64,000 nucleotides of DNA from NCBI GenBank assembly GCA_963837325.1, contig CAWIMV010000001.1:2480001-2544000 (forward strand), written 5' to 3'. Made by a program: the position numbers and the translations under genes. A model generated the notes under the pieces. That model had not been told where the DNA came from. It saw only the letters and a program-made list of their open reading frames with translations, and did no database searches. The DNA comes from CAVQKZ01 sp963837325 (GTDB lineage: Bacteria > Actinomycetota > Actinomycetes > Mycobacteriales > Jatrophihabitantaceae). Below are positions 1-5,779 of the stretch, piece after piece; positions within the stretch are counted from its first letter, which is position 1; every line of letters starts with the position of its first letter.

Positions 1-124
1 GCCAGAACCAGCCCAGGTCGCCCGGATGCAGTTGCATCGGCGTCCCGTCGTCCTGCCACTCCCGCAGCACGTCCACGGCATCGCCCAGCCCGTCGACTGC
101 CGGCTCGCCCAGCACAATCGTCAT
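1..124 (-). CDS. GNAT-type N-acetyltransferase, N-terminal part only
   Basis: The gene is cut by the window edge. Only about 41 N-terminal residues are visible, reading from an ATG at 124 towards base 1. The stretch LHPGDLGWFW resembles the N-terminal part of actinobacterial GNAT acetyltransferases, which would use acetyl-CoA on an unknown substrate. A GGGG run directly precedes the ATG and could serve as ribosome binding site. It follows the sigma-factor gene in the same orientation with about 65 bases between. The acetyl-CoA binding motif lies outside the window, so the family call rests on the N-terminus alone. Confidence 0.5.
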   Translation of the reverse strand, partial: MTIVLGEPAVDGLGDAVDVLREWQDDGTPMQLHPGDLGWFW

Positions 125-188
125 CCCCCGATGACACACCACCGAGCCGGCATTCTGCGCCTGGTTTTCCGCCGGCCGCCGTAGCCCC

Positions 189-1424
189 CTAGCCCAGCTG
201 GTCGCGGCGGCGGGTCAAGTAGGCGGTCTCGGCGGTGTTGCCCGCCAGCTCGATGGCTCGGTCGTACGCCGCGCGCGACTGCTGACTGCAGCCCAGCCGG
301 CGCAGCAGGTCGGCGCGGGTCGCGTGGTAGGCGTGGTAGCCGGCCAACTTGTCGGCAAGACGGTCGACCGCGGCCAGAGCCACCTCCGGACCATCGAGCT
401 CCGCGACCGCGATGGCGCGGTTGAGGGCGATGATCGGCGACGGGTCGAAGCGGACGAGCTGGTCGTAGAGCGCGACGATCTGGGACCAGTCGGTGTCACG
501 CACGTCGCGAGCGGACGTGTGCACCGCGTTGATCGCGGCGAGGATCTGGTAGCGACCCGGCGCCATCCCGGCGACGCCGGCGGCCAGGCGCTCGCGTACC
601 AGCCGATGCCCTTCGGCCACCAGCGCCGTATCCCAGGCCCCGCGGTCCTGCTCATCGAGGGTGACCAGTTCGCCGCTCGCCGAAACCCGGGCGGTGCGGC
701 GGGCCTCGGTCAGAAGCATGAGCGCCAACAGCCCGGCCACCTCACCGTCGTCCGGCATGAGGGCTCGGATCAGGCGAGTGAGCCGGATCGCCTCCGCGGT
801 GAGGTCGTGACGTACCGGATCGGTGTCGGGGCCGGTCGCCAGGTAGCCCTCGTTGAAGACGAGGAAGAGGACAGCGAGTACGCCGGAGACGCGGGCCGGG
901 AGATCCGACGCTGCCGGCACCCGATAAGGGATGCGAGCCGCCTTGATCTTGGCCTTCGCGCGGGTGATTCGCTGGCCGACGGTGTTCTCCTGCACCAGGA
1001 AGGCCCGGGCTATCTCGGGCACGGTCAGTCCTCCGACCATGCGCAGGGTCAGCGCCACGCGCGCCTCCATCGCGAGCGCGGGGTGACAGCAGGTGAAGAT
1101 CAGCCGCAACCGCTCGTCGTCGATGACGCCGCGAGGCTCGGGCGGCTCGTCGTCGTAAAACATGTGAGCCTCCTTCTGCTTGTCGTCGCGCTTGCCCTCT
1201 CGCCGGATCCGGTCGATCGCCTTGCGATTGGCGGTGGTGGTCAGCCAGGCGCCGGGGTTGGGCGGTACGCCGTCGGCCGGCCACCGCTCGACGGCGGTCG
1301 CGAACGCCTCGGCCGCCGCCTCTTCGGCGACGTCGAGGTCACCGAACCGCCTGGTCAGGGCGGCGACCACCCGCGCCCACTCGTCGCGGTGCGCCCGGGT
1401 GATCGCCTCCTCGACATCGATCAC
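189..1424 (-). CDS. ECF42-type RNA polymerase sigma factor with TPR-like C-terminal extension
   Basis: A 411-residue sigma-70-family factor of the extracytoplasmic-function type. Region 2 (residues 5-75, DVAEEAAAEAFATAVERWP) and region 4 (about 110-165, with the helix-turn-helix GLTVPEIARAFLVQENTVGQR) are followed by a 240-residue C-terminal extension that ends in TPR-like helices. This length and layout mark the ECF42 group, which is genetically linked to DGPF/YCII proteins, as it is here. I chose the GTG at 1424 because it overlaps the TGA of the upstream DGPF gene (GTGA), indicating translational coupling. The longer reading frame upstream only duplicates DGPF coding sequence. No anti-sigma gene is adjacent. 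ECF42 factors are thought to be controlled through their own C-terminal extension. Confidence 0.9.
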   Translation of the reverse strand: MIDVEEAITRAHRDEWARVVAALTRRFGDLDVAEEAAAEAFATAVERWPADGVPPNPGAWLTTTANRKAIDRIRREGKRDDKQKEAHMFYDDEPPEPRGVIDDERLRLIFTCCHPALAMEARVALTLRMVGGLTVPEIARAFLVQENTVGQRITRAKAKIKAARIPYRVPAASDLPARVSGVLAVLFLVFNEGYLATGPDTDPVRHDLTAEAIRLTRLIRALMPDDGEVAGLLALMLLTEARRTARVSASGELVTLDEQDRGAWDTALVAEGHRLVRERLAAGVAGMAPGRYQILAAINAVHTSARDVRDTDWSQIVALYDQLVRFDPSPIIALNRAIAVAELDGPEVALAAVDRLADKLAGYHAYHATRADLLRRLGCSQQSRAAYDRAIELAGNTAETAYLTRRRDQLG

Positions 1425-1744
1425 AGGAACGGCCGCACCTCGATCTTCCGATCGCAGACCTTCGACGCCTGCGTGGCGAGCTTGAGCGCCACGTCCAAAT
1501 CGGGGGCCTCCCACACCCAGACGCCGGCGAGGTACTCCTTCGACTCCACGAACGGCCCGTCGCTGAAGACTGCCTGCTCGCCGCGGTTGTCGATGACCGT
1601 GGCCGCCTGGGTGTCCGCGAGTCCGCCCGCGAAAACCCAGTAGCCCTCGGCGATCAGTCGTTCGTTGAACGCGCTGATGGCCGGCTGCCGGTCCGTGCTG
1701 CCCGGGTTGCTCTTGTCGTCGATCACGGAAACCAGGTATCGCAT
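1421..1744 (-). CDS. YCII-related DGPF-domain protein
   Basis: A 107-residue YCII-related protein that begins MRYLVSVIDDK and contains the hallmark DGPF tetrapeptide in SDGPFVESKEYLAG. These proteins have a dimeric alpha/beta ferredoxin-like fold and are encoded beside ECF42 sigma factors, but their biochemical role is unclear. The ATG at 1744 is preceded by AGGAGA at a proper distance. An upstream in-frame extension lacks family similarity and was dropped. It is the first gene of the DGPF-sigma operon, expressed from the promoter-like element at 1800-1827. Confidence 0.9.
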   Translation of the reverse strand: MRYLVSVIDDKSNPGSTDRQPAISAFNERLIAEGYWVFAGGLADTQAATVIDNRGEQAVFSDGPFVESKEYLAGVWVWEAPDLDVALKLATQASKVCDRKIEVRPFL

Positions 1745-1799
1745 CTTTAGATCATCTCCTGTGGTTCGGGGCGCCCTCGTGGACGGCCGCTCACCCTTG

Positions 1800-1827
1800 C
1801 TACGAACGCCGCGGCCCCGATCCGACA
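1800..1827 (-). promoter_or_regulatory. ECF-type promoter-like element of the DGPF-sigma operon
   Basis: On the minus strand TGTCGG is followed by a 13-base spacer and CGTTCGTAG, about 55 bases ahead of the DGPF start. The same two blocks with the same spacing occur on the plus strand ahead of the divergent hydrolase gene. From memory, promoters of ECF42 sigma factors carry a TGTCGA-like -35 box, so autoregulation is the simplest reading. Confidence 0.6.
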
Positions 1828-1952
1828 CCGCGTCGCGGATTTCGTGGATTGCGTTCTAGCCACAGCTCACGCTGGACGGCGGCTTCGGCCACCCGCGCTT
1901 GCGGTACCCCGCCCGCCGCAGGCCAGTCGGCCCCGGAGATAGTTGGAGGCGG

Positions 1953-1980
1953 TGTCGGATTCAGACCGGGGCGTTCGTAG
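1953..1980 (+). promoter_or_regulatory. ECF-type promoter-like element of the alpha/beta hydrolase gene
   Basis: TGTCGG, a 13-base spacer and CGTTCGTAG, identical in blocks and spacing to the element at 1800-1827 but on the opposite strand. The two form the arms of an imperfect inverted repeat of about 50 bases per arm that flanks a 110-base core. The start codon of the hydrolase lies about 50 bases downstream. Confidence 0.6.
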
Positions 1981-2034
1981 TGGGGGTGAGGCCGCCCACA
2001 AGGAACGGCGCCAGGCTGAGGAAGGGCGGTCGTG

Positions 2035-2904
2035 ATGACGACGGTCGAGGTGAACGGTGTCACGCTTGGGGTCGAGCACTTCGGCGACCGGGCAGCGCGG
2101 CTCGTTCTGCTCGCGGGCGGTCCGACCATGCTCTCCTGGCCGGACGCGCTCTGCGCGGCGCTCGCGCGCGGCGGGTGCCACGTCGTGCGGTACGACCTGC
2201 GCGACTCCGGCGCGTCGACCACCATCGATCCCGAGGCTCCGACCTACGCGCTACGCGATCTTGGCGCCGACGCCGCGGCGCTCGCCCGCGAACTGGACGA
2301 CCGGCCGGCGCACCTCGCGGGCATCGGCATCGGCGGGATGGTCGCCCAGGTCGCCGCGCTCGACCACCCGGACGCGTTCTCGGCGCTCACCCTCGCCGGA
2401 ACGCGGCCCGTCGCTCCAGGTCCGGTCGACGACGACCTGCCTGACCATGACGCGGCGACGATGGCCAGGCTCTTCTCGCGCCCGATGCCCGACTGGTCCA
2501 ACCGCGCTGCCGTGGCGGAGTTCGCCGCAACAGGCGCCCAGCTCCTCGGCGACGACCCCGCCGCAGTGCGCGCGAGCGCCGGGCGCAAGTGGGACCGCAC
2601 GCCGAGCACGGAGCCCGCGGTTCACATGGCCAACCAGCTGGGCATCGTGTTCGGAAGGCTCGACTGCACACCACGCTGGCGCGACCGCCTGTCCGAGCTC
2701 GCGATCCCGGTGCTGGTGGTACACGGTCGCCACGACTCGTTCTTCCCGGTCGGCAACGGCGAAGCGCTCTCGCGGGATATCCCCGGTGCGCGGCTGCTCG
2801 TGCTCGAACGGGCCGCGACGGCGCTCCCCGACGCGGCTGCCGACGAGGTTGCGGCAGCGATGCTCGCGCTGGGGCGAGATCCTGATCGGCAGGTCGACGT
2901 ATGA
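2035..2904 (+). CDS. Alpha/beta hydrolase-fold protein lacking the catalytic Ser and His
   Basis: A 289-residue protein of the alpha/beta hydrolase superfamily, similar in layout to the HydG/TAP-like hydrolases with YDLRDSGAST in place of the usual YDHRDTGRST. The nucleophile elbow, normally G-x-S-x-G, reads G-I-G-I-G (codons 2320-2334), so the serine is glycine. The acid loop VVHGRHDSFF keeps its Asp, but the C-terminal segment LERAATALPD has no His where GMGHALP is expected. The fold is intact and there is no frameshift, so this may be a binding protein or a pseudoenzyme rather than a decayed gene. ATG 2035 and the adjacent GTG 2032 are both preceded by a GAGGAAGGG ribosome binding site. 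It is divergent from the DGPF-ECF operon and shares its promoter element. Confidence 0.8.
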   Translation: MTTVEVNGVTLGVEHFGDRAARLVLLAGGPTMLSWPDALCAALARGGCHVVRYDLRDSGASTTIDPEAPTYALRDLGADAAALARELDDRPAHLAGIGIGGMVAQVAALDHPDAFSALTLAGTRPVAPGPVDDDLPDHDAATMARLFSRPMPDWSNRAAVAEFAATGAQLLGDDPAAVRASAGRKWDRTPSTEPAVHMANQLGIVFGRLDCTPRWRDRLSELAIPVLVVHGRHDSFFPVGNGEALSRDIPGARLLVLERAATALPDAAADEVAAAMLALGRDPDRQVDV

Positions 2905-3023
2905 CGCGATGCCCGCCGTCTCGCGTTGCTCGGTCGAGCTTCTCCACGGTGCATCGAACCCTCGCCCGAAAATCATCGCTGCACGTCGCCCTGTGTGGCC
3001 TGACGAAGGCGTTCGAGCCGCTG

Positions 3024-3647
3024 TCACTCCCGCGGCGTTGGCCGGCCTGACGGCTGAGTGATGCCGTCGAGCAGGACGGCAGCGGTATGCTCGGCGTAGC
3101 GGTCGGAGTCGATCTCGGGGTGCGCGCTGAGGTGATTGAGCATGGTGTCGACCAGCCCCTGGTAGGTGACGGCGAGCAGATAGGGATCGAGGTCGGTGCG
3201 CAGGTGTCCTTCGCGTTGCCCGCGGCCCAGCAGGTCGGCTTGCCGTTGCAGGAGCGGGTCGTACTCGCTGTGCCGCAGCAGCGGTAGACCGTCGGGCCCG
3301 CGGAGGTTGTCGATCAGGTGCCGGATGGCCCGCAGCTCGCGGCCGTGGGTGGAAGGCAGGGTGGCGGCGCGATGGATCGCCGCGCGCAGCAGCTCCGGTA
3401 GCGCCGCGGTGACGTCGATGTCGGCAGCTACCGCAACCTCAAGCACCTGCAACGCTCGGCGGGCGGCGTGGACGAGCAGATCGTTGAGGTCCGTGTAGTA
3501 GTGCCACAGCAGACCCTTCGACGCGCCGGCGGCGCGCGCGATCGTGTCGGCGCTCGTCGCGGCGTACCCGCCGTCGGCAATGACCTCAATCGCGGCCAGC
3601 TCGAGTTGCTCGCGCCGCGTCTCAGCGCTCAGCCGCTGCCGGCTCAC
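3024..3647 (-). CDS. TetR-family transcriptional repressor
   Basis: A 207-residue TetR-type regulator. The N-terminal helix-turn-helix (residues about 20-55) contains TSADTIARAAGASKGLLWHYY, the typical TetR recognition segment. The rest is a ligand-binding and dimerisation domain with no recognisable inducer signature. The GTG at 3647 gives the usual family length and lies two bases after the stop of the upstream membrane-protein gene, so the two are co-transcribed. A longer frame extends to 3893 but only overlaps the membrane-protein gene. The twin palindromes at 4026-4062 ahead of the operon are the obvious operators for autoregulation. Confidence 0.88.
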   Translation of the reverse strand: MSRQRLSAETRREQLELAAIEVIADGGYAATSADTIARAAGASKGLLWHYYTDLNDLLVHAARRALQVLEVAVAADIDVTAALPELLRAAIHRAATLPSTHGRELRAIRHLIDNLRGPDGLPLLRHSEYDPLLQRQADLLGRGQREGHLRTDLDPYLLAVTYQGLVDTMLNHLSAHPEIDSDRYAEHTAAVLLDGITQPSGRPTPRE

Positions 3648-3649
3648 CC

Positions 3650-4033
3650 TCAGACCCGTTGTCGGATCACGAACCCGAGTAACACGGCCATCAGCACGGC
3701 GATCCCCACCATCTCGATCCGCATCCACACCGGCACGAAGCCCGGGATGGCAGCCTCGACGACGTTGACCAGAAAGAGCGCGGACGAGATGAGGCCGACC
3801 GCGCGCATCGCCGCTTCGCTGCCGCGCTGCGCGGCCCGCAGCCGCAACGGTAGCAGGACGGCGAATACCGCCACGATGATCGCGTGCACCCATGCCTCGC
3901 GCGGTGCCTGCCGTGGCGCCGCCGCCGACAGCACCGCCAGCAGTCCGATTGTTCCCACCACAACGAGCACATAGACGCGCACGACCAGCCGGATGTAACC
4001 CAGGTTCGTTGATGACTTCACGATATTGACCAT
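3650..4033 (-). CDS. Small integral membrane protein co-transcribed with TetR regulator
   Basis: A 127-residue hydrophobic protein with four predicted membrane helices, around residues 15-37, 50-68, 75-95 and 103-122. The family is not recognised. Its position directly ahead of, and nearly touching, the tetR gene makes it the probable target of that repressor. The start is uncertain. ATG 4033 lies just downstream of a minus-strand -10-like TACTGT (4046-4041) with TTGCAT 17 bases upstream, which would give a nearly leaderless message. ATG 4069 would place coding sequence over the operators. Confidence 0.7.
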   Translation of the reverse strand: MVNIVKSSTNLGYIRLVVRVYVLVVVGTIGLLAVLSAAAPRQAPREAWVHAIIVAVFAVLLPLRLRAAQRGSEAAMRAVGLISSALFLVNVVEAAIPGFVPVWMRIEMVGIAVLMAVLLGFVIRQRV

Positions 4034-4041
4034 GCGGTCAA
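4026..4041. promoter_or_regulatory. Palindromic TetR operator, site 1
   Basis: TTGACCATGCGGTCAA, a perfect palindrome with 6-base arms and a 4-base centre, lying over the start of the membrane protein-tetR operon. Its centre is 21 bases, two helical turns, from the centre of site 2. Confidence 0.75.
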
Positions 4042-4046
4042 CAGTA

Positions 4047-4062
4047 TTGACCGTCCAGTCAA
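4047..4062. promoter_or_regulatory. Palindromic TetR operator, site 2
   Basis: TTGACCGTCCAGTCAA, with one arm mismatch against site 1. It overlaps the spacer of the minus-strand promoter (TTGCAT 4069-4064, TACTGT 4046-4041). It also provides the -35 of a well-formed plus-strand promoter (TTGACC, 17 bases, GATAAT 4070-4075) that points away from the operon, with no sense gene downstream. Confidence 0.75.
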
Positions 4063-4123
4063 GATGCAAGATAATTACGCTGAGACCGCCTACGGACGCT
4101 ACGGTCGCTGGGTCGCGCCGCCT

Positions 4124-4510
4124 TCAGCCAATCACGCGGTGGCCCGCCCGGCGCAGCAGCTCAGACGCCTCGTCCACCTGATCAACCGGGATCAGCACGA
4201 TGTCGCCGTCGAAGCTGGCCGCGACCCAGACAGGCACATTGCCGGCTGCGAGCGGCGCCACGATCGCAGCCAGCATGCCGGTCGCGTCCGGCGGGTGCGC
4301 CTCGTCGCCATTCCACAGCGCCACCCAAGCGTCGCCAGACGCATCCTGGCGTCGCATGCACGCCCCGCCGTCAGGGCCGTGCACGACCGCGAGCACCTCG
4401 CCACTACCGGCGACCTCGACGTCCGGTACCAGGCGCTCGAGTACGTATCGACCCTCCAGCACCCGCAACGTCTGTGAATCAGCGGCTGTCACCGGCGCAT
4501 CATCGCACAT
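4124..4510 (-). CDS. ACT-domain protein
   Basis: A 128-residue protein of the small ACT-domain family with CASTOR/YkfA-like proteins. The N-terminal ACT-like half carries LRVLEGRYVLERLVPD, and the second half has IPVWVAASFDGDIVLIPVDQVDEASELLRRAG, the usual C-terminal signature. ACT domains bind small ligands such as amino acids, and no enzymatic domain is attached. I prefer ATG 4510 to the TTG directly before it, although the ribosome binding site is weak. A perfect LexA-type palindrome (4524-4539) lies 14 bases upstream of this start, so the gene could be SOS-influenced, although the box probably belongs to the adjacent dnaE2 remnant. Confidence 0.8.
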   Translation of the reverse strand: MCDDAPVTAADSQTLRVLEGRYVLERLVPDVEVAGSGEVLAVVHGPDGGACMRRQDASGDAWVALWNGDEAHPPDATGMLAAIVAPLAAGNVPVWVAASFDGDIVLIPVDQVDEASELLRRAGHRVIG

Positions 4511-4520
4511 CAAGCCACGT

Positions 4521-4598
4521 AATTAGAACCGAAGTTCTATAGTAGAGGGATGGGCTGGCAGTTGCACCGATCCCGTGACACGAGCTGGAACGGATGAG
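4521..4598 (+). pseudogene. Truncated duplicate of the dnaE2 promoter and 5-prime end
   Basis: About 75 bases align with the start of dnaE2 at 5751-5830: the SOS box, the leader, the start ATGGGCTGGCAG, and the later segments CACCGAT, CCGTG and CACGAGCTGGA. One base is missing shortly after the start, so the frame changes and stops after 15 codons (MGWQLHRSRDTSWNG). The likeness is too long and ordered to be chance. It is a remnant of a direct duplication 1.23 kb from the functional copy. Whether the 15-codon peptide is made under SOS control is open. Confidence 0.75.
4524..4539. promoter_or_regulatory. SOS (LexA) box, orphan copy
   Basis: TAGAACCGAAGTTCTA, a perfect 16-base palindrome of the actinobacterial LexA type (GAAC-N4-GTTC core). 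It stands in the same position relative to the dnaE2 remnant as the box at 5754 does to intact dnaE2. Confidence 0.75.
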
Positions 4599-4617
4599 CT
4601 GTTCAGACCCCCGCGCG

Positions 4618-5055
4618 TTAGCTCGACGGGTAGCAGGCCAGATCCTGTCCGGGCGAGTAGGTGTAGCCGGAAGGGTCGTTCACGCCGATGATGTCGACGT
4701 CCACGTAAGAACGGAACCCGACAGTCGCGGTGCTGGAGCAGTCCTCATGCGCGGTGATCCACTTACCGCTACCTCCGCCGGCATAAACGTCGCCACTCTT
4801 CTTATCCACCGTTTTCCAGTCGCAACCGTCATTCGTGCAGTAGACAGCCTGAAGGTAGGTGTCGACGTTCGACTTGCTCGGGCACGTCCCGCCCTTGTTC
4901 AGCCACCAACCATGACTTTGCGCGGCGCGGGTGCTGGAGGACGTCGAGATGTGTGCATTGTCGATCCCCTGCTGGTAATAGCACGAGCCGGCGCCTTGTC
5001 CAAGAAGCAGGACGGGTCCGCCCGTCGGCCGGAGGTACCGTGATCGGCGCGACGA
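4618..5055 (-). pseudogene. Remnant of a secreted cysteine-rich protein, start missing
   Basis: An open frame of about 145 codons ends in SYVDVDIIGVNDPSGYTYSP...CYPSS and contains six cysteines and many Ser, Gly, Thr and Tyr, a composition typical of small exported actinobacterial proteins. The frame is closed by a stop at 5058 and has no usable ATG, GTG or TTG before GTG 4809, which would remove half of the conserved-looking part. The hydrophobic stretch VLLLGQGAG near the top may be what is left of a signal peptide. I read it as a 5-prime-truncated or frameshifted gene. It lies inside the interval bounded by the two dnaE2 heads. The family is not recognised. Confidence 0.5.
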
Positions 5056-5078
5056 AGCTCACGAAAAGGAACTGCTAG

Positions 5079-5657
5079 ATGCACCGGTGCGAGCAGGTTG
5101 CGTCGGCCGACTGGCTTGTGCACAGCAAGACGCCGTGGGCACAGCTGGCCACGTTCGGACCGTCCGGCTTCGAGGCGTACGCGCGGCTTCGTTTCATTCC
5201 CGATCCCGAATTTGTCGGGCAGCGGGAAAACGACGTTTCGATCCCGATCGATCACCCATCGAATATTGAGTTGGCCCGTCGGGCGCTACTGCACCTGGCG
5301 AGCTTCACGGACACCGCCGACGCGTGCTATTTCTGCGTGTGGACCGGCTATACCCAGCCAGGGGCTGATCCGGCGAACGAGTACGGCCCGCTGGTGGCGA
5401 TTCCGCACCGGCGATACACGTTGTTCACTGGATCGCTGGACGGCATCACGAACTGGGACCAGACATTCACCTCTGAGCCAGCAGTCGCCCCCGCGTTCGT
5501 GTGGCCAGCGGACCGGCGCTGGTGCTTCGCCAGCGATGTCGACCCCCACTGGGCCGGGATCGGGGCGGAACGCTCGGCGATAGACGCCCTCGTCGCGGCG
5601 CCAGACATCGACGCTGTTCACGCCGACCCAGAGCGACAGCCGACGCCGTACGCCTGA
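5079..5657 (+). CDS. Conserved actinobacterial protein of unknown function
   Basis: A 192-residue cytoplasmic protein starting at an ATG with AAGGA nine bases upstream. Landmarks are WAQLATFGPSGFEAYARLRFIPDP near the N-terminus, CYFCVWTGY in the middle and WCFASDVDPHWAGIG near the end. It has no signal peptide or membrane segment, and it is rich in Trp, Phe and Tyr. I recall similar uncharacterised proteins from actinobacteria with the same FGP.GFEAYARLRF..DP stretch, but no function. It lies between the dnaE2 remnant and dnaE2, so it may have arrived with the rearrangement. Confidence 0.7.
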   Translation: MHRCEQVASADWLVHSKTPWAQLATFGPSGFEAYARLRFIPDPEFVGQRENDVSIPIDHPSNIELARRALLHLASFTDTADACYFCVWTGYTQPGADPANEYGPLVAIPHRRYTLFTGSLDGITNWDQTFTSEPAVAPAFVWPADRRWCFASDVDPHWAGIGAERSAIDALVAAPDIDAVHADPERQPTPYA

Positions 5658-5753
5658 TCTCACGATGCGCCTGCGACGACGTGGGGCTCGGACGCTCAGG
5701 CAGGCACGCGATCACCGCAGGATTGCGGCTTGACGCATATCAGTTCGCATAAA

Positions 5754-5769
5754 TCGAACTGGCGTTCTA
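5754..5769. promoter_or_regulatory. SOS (LexA) box of dnaE2
   Basis: TCGAACTGGCGTTCTA agrees with the mycobacterial SOS consensus TCGAAC-N4-GTTCGA at all but one arm position and lies 10 bases ahead of the dnaE2 start. It indicates DNA-damage induction of dnaE2 and the overlapping radical-SAM gene. Confidence 0.85.
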
Positions 5770-5779
5770 GAGTGGAAGA

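Noticed and set aside
4064..4477. A plus-strand ORF starting right after a good promoter (TTGACC-N17-GATAAT)
   Set aside because: It is antisense to the conserved ACT-domain gene and has no similarity or ribosome binding site. The promoter is reported as a finding instead.
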